NCBI GenBank assembly: GCA_945876515.1
Contig: CAMCPF010000060.1
Span: 1 to 10,740, forward strand
Direction: 5' to 3'
From: Candidatus Kuenenia stuttgartensis
GTDB lineage: Bacteria > Planctomycetota > Planctomycetia > Pirellulales > UBA1268
Length of the DNA stretch: 10,740 nt
The notes under the pieces were generated by a model. That model was not told the DNA's origin. It worked only from the letters and a program-made list of their open reading frames with translations, and did no database searches. Shown one piece after another: positions 1 to 8,837 of this stretch. The translations under genes were made by a program, and so were the position numbers. Numbering within the stretch: the first letter of the stretch is position 1; every line of letters begins with the position of its first letter.

Positions 1-10
1 GGACCGCTAC

Positions 11-23
11 CGATAGCCTATCG
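11..23. repeat. Short perfect inverted repeat just past the glgX stop
   Basis: CGATAG and CTATCG flank a single C. Read from the minus strand this lies one base after the glgX stop codon and could form a 5-bp stem with a 3-nt loop. No run of U follows, so it is at best a weak 3'-end structure. The window ends too soon to see what lies beyond. Confidence 0.3.
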
Positions 24-24
24 C

Positions 25-2223
<2,199 letters not shown>

Positions 2224-2267
2224 GGCGGAATGATACCACCGCCACACCCGGAGATGCGGTGAATTTG

Positions 2268-2285
2268 AGGGCTGCGACAAGCCCT
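2268..2285 (-). terminator. Possible weak hairpin between sulfatase and glgX
   Basis: On the minus strand AGGGCT and AGCCCT form a perfect 6-bp stem around a 6-nt loop, starting 11 bases after the sulfatase stop codon. It is followed by CAAATT rather than a U-run, so it is not a canonical intrinsic terminator. It could weaken read-through into glgX or protect an mRNA 3' end. The rest of the 73-bp gap (2224-2296) shows no clear promoter. Confidence 0.3.
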
Positions 2286-2296
2286 GCGCTGACGGA

Positions 2297-3838
2297 TCAA
2301 CGCCGCCGCACAAGGGCGTCGAGTTCGGCGGCGAGCCGGGCCACAACCTCAGGGAACGTGCCGCCCACGTCGGTCGTCTCGCCGGGGTCGGAAGCGAGGT
2401 CATAGAGCGCGTCGCGGGGCGGCCGGGGCTTGCCCCTTTTTGCATTGGCTGCGGGCTGCCGCACCAGTTTCCATTTGCCCGAGCGATATCCGAACCTGCC
2501 GGAGGTGCCGTTGTCCTGCTGCACGAGCGACTCGCGGCCTGTGGCGTCCGCCACGCCGAGGAGCGCCCCGAGCACGTCGTCGCTGTCGGGGAATCGCTCG
2601 GCCGCGGGCGGGCGGCCCGCGAGCGTGGCGAGCGTTCGGGGCAGGTCGATCGTGCAGACGATCTCGGCGGACACGCCCGGGGCGATCCGCCCCGGGCCCC
2701 AGGCGATGAAGGGCGTGCGGGTGCCCCCTTCATACACGCTGTACTTGCCGCCGCGGAACGGGCCGGCCGGGCGGTGGTCGCCGAGCTTTTCCGCGGCGTC
2801 GTCCCTATAGCCGTCGTCGAGCACCGGCCCGTTGTCGCTGCAGACGATGACAATCGAGTCGTCTGCGATGCCCAGCCGCTCCAGGGCGGCGGTGATCTCC
2901 CCCACGCACCAGTCAAACTCCACGATGCAGTCGCCCCGGGGGCCGAGGCCGGAGCGGCCGGCGAACCGCTCGTGAGGCACGCGGGGCACGTGGATGTCGT
3001 GCGAAGCGAAGAGCAGGAAGAACGGTCGGGCCGGATCCGCCGCCTGCTGCGCCTCCATCCAGCGTACGCTCTCGTCCACCCACGCATCGGCCAGATCCTC
3101 GTCGCGAAACCGGGCTGCCTGGCCGCCGGTGTAAAAGCCGATCCGGCCGATGCCGTTGTGGATCGTTCCGTTGTGGCCGTGCGACCAGTCCATCGTCAGG
3201 CGGTCGCGGTGATCGACGCCGTTGACGTGGTCGGCGGAGGGCTTTTTGTCGCCCACCCAGAGCGGATCCGCGGGATCGAGGTTGCGGACCCGGTCGCCCG
3301 CGACGAACACCTGCGGCACGCGATCGTTCGTGGTCGGCAGGATGAAGCAATGGTCGAAGCCGATCTCGAGTGGGCCGGGGGCGAGCCGGCCGTTCCAGTC
3401 GGGCCCTTGGCCTTTCTCCCCGAGGCCGAGGTGCCACTTGCCGACAACTGCCGTGGCGTAGCCGGCTTGGCGGAGAGCCAACGGCAGCGTGGGCGTGCCC
3501 GGCTGGATCACGGCCGGGGCGTTCGGCGGGGCGATGCCGGTGCCCGGGCGGCGGAAGGCGTATTCGCCCGTGAGCAGCGAATACCGCGTGGGCGTGCAGG
3601 TGGAAGCGGAGCAGTAGCCGCTCGTGAACCGGCGGCCCTCGCGGGCGAGCCGATCGATGGCGGGCGTAGGCACGCTGCCCCCCTGGCACGAGACGTCGCC
3701 CCAGCCGAGGTCGTCGGCGAGGACAACGATCACGCTTGGCGGACGGTCGGCGGCCGGCGCGGGGCCCCCGGCCAGGGTGGCGAGGGCCACCAGGCAGCCG
3801 GACACGACGGACCTCGGGTGTGGACGGATCGGGGGCAC
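2297..3838 (-). CDS. Secreted S1-family sulfatase (arylsulfatase A-like)
   Basis: This 513-residue sulfatase should remove sulfate esters, probably from sulfated polysaccharides, outside the cytoplasm. An N-terminal signal peptide has Arg residues, a hydrophobic run at about 11-25 and an APAA-D cleavage site near residue 30. The active-site signature CTPTR (C81-R85) followed by LLTG is the canonical site where Cys becomes formylglycine. Other expected active-site residues are D42-D43, K134 and H136 in GKWHLG, H280, D335-N336 in CSDNGP, and K365. The C-terminal LYDLASDPGE motif (478-487) is typical of planctomycete sulfatases. The reading frame stays open into purM's antisense strand, but no ATG lies near the signal peptide; a GTG preceded by GGGAAAAGGA at good spacing fits the family length. 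The maturase (FGE or anSME) is not in the window. The sulfated substrate cannot be read from the sequence. Confidence 0.93.
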   Translation of the reverse strand: MPPIRPHPRSVVSGCLVALATLAGGPAPAADRPPSVIVVLADDLGWGDVSCQGGSVPTPAIDRLAREGRRFTSGYCSASTCTPTRYSLLTGEYAFRRPGTGIAPPNAPAVIQPGTPTLPLALRQAGYATAVVGKWHLGLGEKGQGPDWNGRLAPGPLEIGFDHCFILPTTNDRVPQVFVAGDRVRNLDPADPLWVGDKKPSADHVNGVDHRDRLTMDWSHGHNGTIHNGIGRIGFYTGGQAARFRDEDLADAWVDESVRWMEAQQAADPARPFFLLFASHDIHVPRVPHERFAGRSGLGPRGDCIVEFDWCVGEITAALERLGIADDSIVIVCSDNGPVLDDGYRDDAAEKLGDHRPAGPFRGGKYSVYEGGTRTPFIAWGPGRIAPGVSAEIVCTIDLPRTLATLAGRPPAAERFPDSDDVLGALLGVADATGRESLVQQDNGTSGRFGYRSGKWKLVRQPAANAKRGKPRPPRDALYDLASDPGETTDVGGTFPEVVARLAAELDALVRRR

Positions 3839-3859
3839 GCTGGTTCCTTTTCCCAGCGT
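3836..3859 (-). promoter_or_regulatory. Sulfatase ribosome-binding site inside a hairpin overlapping the GTG start
   Basis: On the minus strand ACGCTGG and CCAGCGT make a perfect 7-bp, GC-rich stem. The 9-nt loop GAAAAGGAA carries the Shine-Dalgarno-like AAAGGA, and the first two bases of the GTG start codon close the base of the stem. This supports the GTG as the true start, because it is the only good Shine-Dalgarno near the signal peptide. It also suggests structure-controlled initiation. The 51-bp gap to purM must also hold both promoters; I see no confident -35/-10 pair. Confidence 0.55.
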
Positions 3860-3889
3860 CAGACTACCGCAAGCCCCGGTGTCGCGGCC

Positions 3890-4999
3890 ATGCCTTGCGA
3901 CGCGGGCAAGAACCGCGATATTGGCGACGTGAGCGGAGCCACCTATTCCAGCGCGGGCGTTGACCTGGTCGCCTATCGCGATGCCATGGCCCGGCTGCCT
4001 GCCCACCTGCGACGCACGCAGTGCCCGCGGGTGCTCGGCCGCGAGGGCTCGTTCGCCGCTCTCTTCCAGCTCGATCTCCAAGGGCTCTTCAGTCGCGGCT
4101 ACCAGGATCCGCTCCTGGTCTCCTGCACCGACGGCGTGGGCACGAAGCTCAAGCTCGCCGTGCTGGCCGGCATCCACGACACCGTGGGCATCGACCTGGT
4201 GGCGATGAGCGTCAACGACCTCCTCTGCACGGGCGCCGAGCCGCTCTTCTTCCTCGACTATGTGGCGATGGCCAAGGACGACCCGCCGCTGCTTGAGCGG
4301 ATCGTGAAGGGCATCGCCGACGCCTGCGTGGAGAGCGAGTGCGCCCTGGTGGGTGGCGAGACCGCCATTTTGCCCGACATGTACCACCCCGGCGAGTACG
4401 ACCTGGCCGGCTTCTGCGTGGGCGTGGTGGAGCGGAAGCGGCTGGTGGACGGCTCGGCGATCGAGCCGGGCGACGTCGCGCTCGGCATCGCGTCGAGCGG
4501 CGTCCACTCCAACGGCTTCAGCCTCGTCCGCAAGGCGGTGTTCGAGATCGGGGGGCTCTCGGTGGATGACCGTCCGACTGAGCTCGGCGGTCGGACCGTG
4601 GGCGAGGTGCTGCTCACGCCCACAAGGCTCTACGCCCGCGCCGTGAAGGCCGTGCTCGGACACGAGCGCGGCCAGCAGGTGGTGCACGGCATCGCCCACA
4701 TCACCGGCGGCGGTCTCGCCGAGAACCTGTCCCGGATCGTGCCCGATCAGGTGCAGGTCGTGATCGACCGCGGCTCGTGGGGGATTCCGCCGGTCTTCCC
4801 CTGGATCCAGGGACTGGGCGGGATCGCGGCCGACGAGATGGACCGCGTCTTCAACATGGGCATCGGGATGGTGCTGGTGGTCTCGCCGAACGGCGCCGAG
4901 AGCATCCGGCAACAATTGGCCGAACTCGGCCACGACGTCTGGCCGATCGGCACCGTGCGGGCGGCCGAGGCGGCCGACGAGCGGGTCGTGATCCGCTGA
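3890..4999 (+). CDS. purM: Phosphoribosylformylglycinamidine cyclo-ligase (AIR synthetase)
   Basis: PurM catalyses the ATP-dependent closure of FGAM to aminoimidazole ribotide, step five of de novo purine synthesis, in the cytoplasm as a homodimer. The 369-residue product has the conserved family motifs in order: YSSAGVDL near the N-terminus (19-26), the nucleotide/substrate motif SCTDGVGTKLKLA (78-90), LVGGETAILPDMY (153-165), GIASSGVHSNGFSLVRK (199-215), HITGGGLAENL (270-280) and VFNMGIGM (320-327). Length is close to the usual 345-355. The frame is open far upstream as sulfatase antisense, which is not coding. I chose the ATG at 3890; a GTG at 3929 would start 13 residues later, closer to where E. 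coli PurM begins. Neither has a clear Shine-Dalgarno. It is divergent from the sulfatase and convergent with dsbD, so it seems to be transcribed alone. Confidence 0.95.
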   Translation: MPCDAGKNRDIGDVSGATYSSAGVDLVAYRDAMARLPAHLRRTQCPRVLGREGSFAALFQLDLQGLFSRGYQDPLLVSCTDGVGTKLKLAVLAGIHDTVGIDLVAMSVNDLLCTGAEPLFFLDYVAMAKDDPPLLERIVKGIADACVESECALVGGETAILPDMYHPGEYDLAGFCVGVVERKRLVDGSAIEPGDVALGIASSGVHSNGFSLVRKAVFEIGGLSVDDRPTELGGRTVGEVLLTPTRLYARAVKAVLGHERGQQVVHGIAHITGGGLAENLSRIVPDQVQVVIDRGSWGIPPVFPWIQGLGGIAADEMDRVFNMGIGMVLVVSPNGAESIRQQLAELGHDVWPIGTVRAAEAADERVVIR

Positions 5000-5005
5000 G
5001 GCCTG

Positions 5006-7495
5006 CTAGCGGCCAGCCGCCGCCGGAGCTGACGCAGACCGCAACTCGGGTGGCGGACAGCACGACGGCCCGGCCTGCTCGAGTGCGGCGATCACCTGGC
5101 CCTCGGTCAACAGGTCGCGCAGCACGATCGGATCGCGGAGCGGCTGGCCCGGCTTCGAGCCCGGATAGATCGCCAACAGCGGGATCGAACGGCTGCCGAG
5201 CATCTCCAGAAACTCCCGGATCTCGTCGGAACCGTCCGTCCAGTCGGCCAGGACGGGAACCACACGGTTCTTGTCCAGCGTGGCCTTGACGCGGTCGGTC
5301 TCGATGGCAGTGGCAAGGTTGAGCTTGCACGTCGGGCACCAGTCGGCCGAGAAATCGACCATCACGGTGTTGCCGCCACGCCTGAGCTCCGCCAGCCGCG
5401 CAGCCGAAAAGGGCTTCTCCCACTTGATCAGCGACTCGTGCGGCCCGAGCCAGAGGAACCCAAAGGCCGCGACGGCGGCGGCCATGGCGGCGGCCTGCAC
5501 CCAGCGGCCGAAGCCGGCCACGCCCGTCGCCTCCTGGCCGCGGCCCACCCACCAGCAGCCGAACCAGATCCCCACGAGCATCACGAAGGTGGGCACGAAC
5601 CAATCGGGCTGCTGCCGCAGCAGGTAGAAGAGGTAGGCCACCGTGCCCAGCATCACGAACCCGAGGATCTCCTTGAAGGTCGCCATCCAGGCACCGGGCT
5701 TGGGGAGGAACCTCACGAGCCCGGGAAACAGGCCGACCAGGATGTAGGGCAGCGACATGCCCAGGGCGATCGACCCGAACACGGCGTACGTCACGGCGGT
5801 CGGCTGCGTCAGCGTGTAGCCGAACACCGGGCCGAGGAAGGGGCCGCTGCAGGGCGTGGCCAGCACGGTCGAGAGCACGCCCTTGAGGAAGGCGCCGAGC
5901 GGACCCTCCTGCGATTGGACGTGCCCCGCCTTCTCGCCGATGAAGCCCGGGATCGGCAGCTCCCAGACGCCGAGGAACGACAGCGCAAACGCGAACACCA
6001 CGCCCAGCATGCCGATCTTGAACGGCACCGAGCCGAACTGCTGCCCCCAGCCGAGATTCGTGCTCGCGAGGCCGAGGTTGGCCGCCACGCTGGCCGTCGC
6101 CAGTACGAAAAACACGGCGAACAGCCCAGCGCAGTACCAGAGGTTCATCTGGAAGACCTCCTGGCGGGCCCGCCCCGACTGCTGAGCGAACGACATCAGC
6201 TTAAGACCGAGCACGGGCAGCACGCACGGCATCAGGTTGAGGATCAGGCCGCCTGCGAGCCCCATCAACAGGGCCAGTGGCAGCGAGATCAAAGTCGCCG
6301 CGGAGCTGGAGGGCGGACTGAAGCCTGCCGCCTCACGAACGGTCGCCTCGGGAGCGGTCGCCATGCGGTCGGGAGTGGCGCGGGCCGCCACCGCCAGTGA
6401 GGCCGGAGACGCCGCCGCCTCCCCATACTTGGCCGCCTCGAAATCAATCAGCGGGTCGTCGCCGTCTGCCGTGGGCGGATCGACCGCCAGCCGCACGCCC
6501 GTCGGCGGGTCGCAGGTGGTGTCGCTGCAGGTCTGGAAGCCGAGCACCAGGCCCACGGGCTCCTCGGCTGTGGGATCGTCGGCCACGAGAATCTCGAGTT
6601 GCACCGGCCCCTCCACCGCGCCGGCAGCGGCGAGCTCCTCGGCATGGGCCGCAACCGCCTCGGTGGCCCGCAGCGACACGACGCGGGCCTTCGGGGCGTC
6701 GATGGCGATGATCGTCGGCTTGCCCTGGCCGATCTCGGTTTCGGCGGTCGAGGCCGGCTTGTAGAGGTGCCATCCGGCCTCTGGGACGAGCCGGATGCTG
6801 AGCGGCCAGACTTTCCGGCCCGCCTCATCCCGCGGACGACCGAAGGATGCGTCCAGCCGGACATGGGATCGCTCCGGCGTGAAGGTCGCTGGCGGCTGGC
6901 CGGCCGGGATGGCCTCGGTGGTCGCTCCGGCCATGGGAGCGGCAGCCGGACCGCTCTTCGCCCCGACCTCCCCCACGAAGGCGATGGTGCGTGGCGGGAG
7001 GCAGGCCGTGTCCTGGCAGAGCTGCAACCGCACGGACCCGCGGACGGCGCCGCTTCCCGCCGCAAGCGGGGCCCGCCAGGTGACGGTGCCCGCGTGCTCC
7101 TCGATCGGAAGGCCCTTCCAGGCGGGCACGTCGTCCACGGTGCGGACATGCGGCGGCTCGGCCGGCACGAATGGCCCCGCGGCCTGACGCGGCGAGTCGG
7201 CGGCCACCGTGATCTTCGTCGCCAGCGGGCCGCCCGGCTTCTGGGTCACGGAATAGAGATGCCAGCCCGCTTCGAGCTTCGCCGTGACGGCAAGCACATC
7301 GGGCATGCCCCCAGCCCCCGGCTCGATTGCCGCCGCAATCACGACGGGCTGCCCCAGTTCGCCGGCCACCTCGGCCAGCGGATCGAAATCGCCCCCGTCG
7401 AGCTGGCGGGCGTGAACCTGAGCCGAGCCTGTCACGAACCCGACCAGCCAGCCCGCCATCCCCGCTATCACCACCGCCGAGCCGACGCGTTTCAT
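5006..7495 (-). CDS. dsbD: Thiol:disulfide interchange protein DsbD with duplicated alpha domain
   Basis: This 829-residue inner-membrane protein should pass electrons from cytoplasmic thioredoxin to periplasmic thiols. A signal anchor (about 4-24) precedes two DsbD-alpha-like domains, each with a GWHLY motif (77-81 and 241-245) and a paired-Cys motif: CQDTAC (C160/C165) and CSDTTC (C323/C328). A low-complexity linker (about 345-398) leads to an eight-helix CcdA/DsbD-beta domain (about 400-685) with C424 in LMPC and C549 in ATPC. The C-terminal thioredoxin domain has DFSADWCPTCK (C720/C723). E. coli DsbD is about 565 residues with one alpha domain; the extra length is mainly the second copy. 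The tail ends in an unusual SCCPPP (811-816). The start is the ATG with GGAG four bases upstream. It converges on purM with 6 bp between stops and lies 102 bp downstream of the phosphotransferase gene on the same strand. Confidence 0.94.
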   Translation of the reverse strand: MKRVGSAVVIAGMAGWLVGFVTGSAQVHARQLDGGDFDPLAEVAGELGQPVVIAAAIEPGAGGMPDVLAVTAKLEAGWHLYSVTQKPGGPLATKITVAADSPRQAAGPFVPAEPPHVRTVDDVPAWKGLPIEEHAGTVTWRAPLAAGSGAVRGSVRLQLCQDTACLPPRTIAFVGEVGAKSGPAAAPMAGATTEAIPAGQPPATFTPERSHVRLDASFGRPRDEAGRKVWPLSIRLVPEAGWHLYKPASTAETEIGQGKPTIIAIDAPKARVVSLRATEAVAAHAEELAAAGAVEGPVQLEILVADDPTAEEPVGLVLGFQTCSDTTCDPPTGVRLAVDPPTADGDDPLIDFEAAKYGEAAASPASLAVAARATPDRMATAPEATVREAAGFSPPSSSAATLISLPLALLMGLAGGLILNLMPCVLPVLGLKLMSFAQQSGRARQEVFQMNLWYCAGLFAVFFVLATASVAANLGLASTNLGWGQQFGSVPFKIGMLGVVFAFALSFLGVWELPIPGFIGEKAGHVQSQEGPLGAFLKGVLSTVLATPCSGPFLGPVFGYTLTQPTAVTYAVFGSIALGMSLPYILVGLFPGLVRFLPKPGAWMATFKEILGFVMLGTVAYLFYLLRQQPDWFVPTFVMLVGIWFGCWWVGRGQEATGVAGFGRWVQAAAMAAAVAAFGFLWLGPHESLIKWEKPFSAARLAELRRGGNTVMVDFSADWCPTCKLNLATAIETDRVKATLDKNRVVPVLADWTDGSDEIREFLEMLGSRSIPLLAIYPGSKPGQPLRDPIVLRDLLTEGQVIAALEQAGPSCCPPPELRSASAPAAAGR

Positions 7496-7499
7496 GGCG

Positions 7500-7503
7500 C
7501 TCC
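7500..7503 (-). promoter_or_regulatory. Weak ribosome-binding site of dsbD
   Basis: GGAG on the minus strand sits four bases before the dsbD ATG. The spacing is short and the match modest, but it supports the chosen start, which also begins directly at the signal sequence. Confidence 0.4.
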
Positions 7504-7524
7504 ATCTTCAAGGGGTGGCCCGCG

Positions 7525-7541
7525 GTCGCCGGAGCGGCGAC
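7525..7541 (-). promoter_or_regulatory. Hairpin in the dsbD leader
   Basis: GTCGCCG and CGGCGAC form a perfect 7-bp stem with a 3-nt loop, 29 bases upstream of the dsbD start. No U-run follows on either strand, so it is probably not an intrinsic terminator. It may be a leader or processing structure if the phosphotransferase and dsbD genes are co-transcribed. Confidence 0.4.
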
Positions 7542-7550
7542 TCGCGACTC
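7537..7550. repeat. Tandem heptamer GCGACTC x2
   Basis: Two perfect adjacent copies of GCGACTC (plus strand; GAGTCGC on the minus strand). The copy at 7537-7543 shares its GCGAC with one arm of the neighbouring hairpin, so the other copy could form a competing, shorter stem. Confidence 0.5.
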
Positions 7551-7578
7551 CCCGTCCCTGGGGTATGTCGTCTACTGA

Positions 7579-7590
7579 AGTTTACAAACT
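7579..7590. repeat. AT-rich near-palindrome AGTTT-AC-AAACT
   Basis: Five-base inverted arms around AC, in the only AT-rich stretch of the gap between the phosphotransferase stop and dsbD. It lies about 85 bp upstream of dsbD, a plausible place for a dsbD promoter or operator. No convincing -35/-10 pair was found, so the role is open. Confidence 0.25.
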
Positions 7591-7597
7591 GCATTTT

Positions 7598-8680
7598 TCA
7601 GCGGTCAAACCCAGGCTCGGCCAACTGTGCCCGGAGGAGGCTCAGGGCGGCTGGGAGGGCTGCGGTGAGTCGCTCGACTCGGCCGACGACCGCCGGGTGG
7701 TCGCCGAACCTCCTGCCCTGCTCGAAGATCCAACGGAACCAGTTGTCCAGCCCGAACACCACGCCCGAGGCTGCGAGAAAGGGAACAAGCCTGCGCTCCC
7801 GCTCGGCCATGGGTCGAACCTGGGAGTAGGCATCGAGTGCGGAATCCCAGTCTGTCGCCGTCTCGAACCCCGCCTCCACGGCCCAGCTTCCGAGGAGCCG
7901 CGCGAGGTCGGTGGCGGGCGTGTCGAGCCCCATGGCGTGGCAATCGACGATGCCCATCACGCTCGGGTCGCCGGCGCGGGCGAACAAAACGTGGGGCGCC
8001 CACAGATCGCGAAGCACCGTCTGCCGAGGCACCGCGTGCGCCTGGAGGGTGGCAACCCTCACAACGAGCGGCTCGCCCTCGCATGCGGCCAGAACGGCGG
8101 CCGCTTTGCCCAGGAGCGGGCGGAGCCGCGTTCCGAGGGGGGCGTCGGCCTCCTCGGCAGGCTCGATTCCGGCCCAGGGCCGCGCGACCATCCCCCGCGC
8201 CTGCTCGATACGGCGGGCGATCCCCGGAGACGGGCCGACGTCGGGCGGGTTCTCTGCAAGGGTGGCGGCGGCGAGGTGGATGCGGGCCACGACCCGCACC
8301 GCAGCGGCCGCCTGCTCGACCGTCGGCTGCCCGGTGGACTCGCCCGCGACGAATCCCTGGAGCTCCCAATAGTGGCCCGCCGCGTCCGCCACGAAGGTCT
8401 CGCCGTCGGCGGCCAGCCTCACGGTCGGCACCTCGGTGACGCCGCATGAGCGGAGGTGCCGCACGGCGGCGTGGACGAAGCACACCCGGCCCATCGGCGT
8501 CCCAGGCGGAAAAGCCTTGAGGACGTGCAGGCCTCCGGCCGCCTCGACCCGGAACAGCGGGGAGCCGCTGAAGCCGCCCCCCTGCAGCGGCGAGACGCTT
8601 GCCCGGCCAGCGGGAAACCAACGGCGGGAAAGCACCGCGGCGGCGGAGCTCGACACGTCGCGGGGCGGCAAAACCTGCAT
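7598..8680 (-). CDS. Phosphotransferase of the APH/homoserine-kinase-like fold
   Basis: This 360-residue soluble protein resembles the aminoglycoside phosphotransferase/choline kinase/ThrB2 superfamily; its substrate is unknown. A Gly-rich loop GGGFSGSPLFRV (34-45) and a likely ATP-binding lysine K55 (VLKAF) mark the N-lobe, and VARIHLA (131-137) matches the helix that usually carries LH. The catalytic loop reads VLRDLWAPHVLF (222-233): D225 is kept, but the usual His and Asn of HxDxxxxN are Leu223 and His230. The metal-binding Asp appears as D246 in IVDCHAMG, followed by DTPATDLARLLG (253-264), typical of the superfamily. I chose the ATG giving MQVLPPRD. A GTG at 8689, seven bases after AGGG, is nearly as good. 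The longer frame from a GTG at 8779 crosses the AT-rich presumed promoter and was not used. No signal peptide is visible. Resistance function should not be assumed. Confidence 0.78.
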   Translation of the reverse strand: MQVLPPRDVSSSAAAVLSRRWFPAGRASVSPLQGGGFSGSPLFRVEAAGGLHVLKAFPPGTPMGRVCFVHAAVRHLRSCGVTEVPTVRLAADGETFVADAAGHYWELQGFVAGESTGQPTVEQAAAAVRVVARIHLAAATLAENPPDVGPSPGIARRIEQARGMVARPWAGIEPAEEADAPLGTRLRPLLGKAAAVLAACEGEPLVVRVATLQAHAVPRQTVLRDLWAPHVLFARAGDPSVMGIVDCHAMGLDTPATDLARLLGSWAVEAGFETATDWDSALDAYSQVRPMAERERRLVPFLAASGVVFGLDNWFRWIFEQGRRFGDHPAVVGRVERLTAALPAALSLLRAQLAEPGFDR

Positions 8681-8778
8681 GTCCGGCACGAAGCGACCCT
8701 GAAATTGGTCGGCGTTCAAGAACGATGCTACCTTGCAAAAAGCATAGGCCCGCCGCACTTCGGCCGCCCAGCCCCCCA

Positions 8779-8799
8779 CGGTCGTTCCCGTCTCGACCG
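8779..8799 (+). promoter_or_regulatory. Hairpin in the metalloprotease leader
   Basis: CGGTCG and CGACCG form a perfect 6-bp stem with a 9-nt loop about 40 bases upstream of the metalloprotease start. It has no U-run. It is a possible 5'-leader structure, if transcription starts upstream of it. Confidence 0.3.
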
Positions 8800-8826
8800 C
8801 GGATGTGAAGCCACGGCGGATTCATC

Positions 8827-8831
8827 AGGAG
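8827..8831 (+). promoter_or_regulatory. Ribosome-binding site of the metalloprotease gene
   Basis: AGGAG lies six bases before the ATG at 8838. It is the strongest Shine-Dalgarno in the window and chooses 8838 over the out-of-frame ATG at 8833. Confidence 0.75.
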
Positions 8832-8837
8832 CATGAC

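Larger units (their letters stand above)
8681..8837. promoter_or_regulatory. Divergent intergenic region, phosphotransferase/metalloprotease
   Basis: This 157-bp gap should hold both start regions. An AT-richer island at about 8701-8746 stands out from the GC-rich surroundings. In it, ATGCT (8725-8729) and AGCAT (8741-8745) form an inverted repeat that encloses the palindrome TTGCAA (8733-8738), an arrangement that could be an operator. The minus strand has a TATGCT hexamer at 8746-8741 that resembles a -10 box, but no matching -35 was found. Promoter assignment is inference. Confidence 0.4.

Noticed and set aside
10..20. Signal-peptide lipobox in the sulfatase (VSGC, residues 12-15)
   Set aside because: The Cys sits at the start of the hydrophobic run rather than after it, and a good APAA-D type I cleavage site follows.
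2224..3087. Upstream extension of the glgX reading frame
   Set aside because: It is an out-of-frame shadow of the sulfatase, Arg/Ser/Pro-rich, with no homology signs.
2774..3889. Upstream extension of the purM frame
   Set aside because: It is antisense to the sulfatase; PurM homology begins only near residue 19 of the chosen product.
3839..4933. Upstream extension of the sulfatase frame
   Set aside because: It runs antisense through purM and would bury the signal peptide inside the protein; the GTG with a Shine-Dalgarno at 3838 fits better.
6599..8449. 616-codon plus-strand frame across the dsbD and phosphotransferase genes
   Set aside because: It crosses the intergenic gap and two genes on the opposite strand, and has no domain-like motif.
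8681..8779. Longer phosphotransferase start at GTG 8779
   Set aside because: It would place coding sequence through the AT-rich presumed promoter and add residues with no match to the fold; ATG 8680 or GTG 8689 is preferred.
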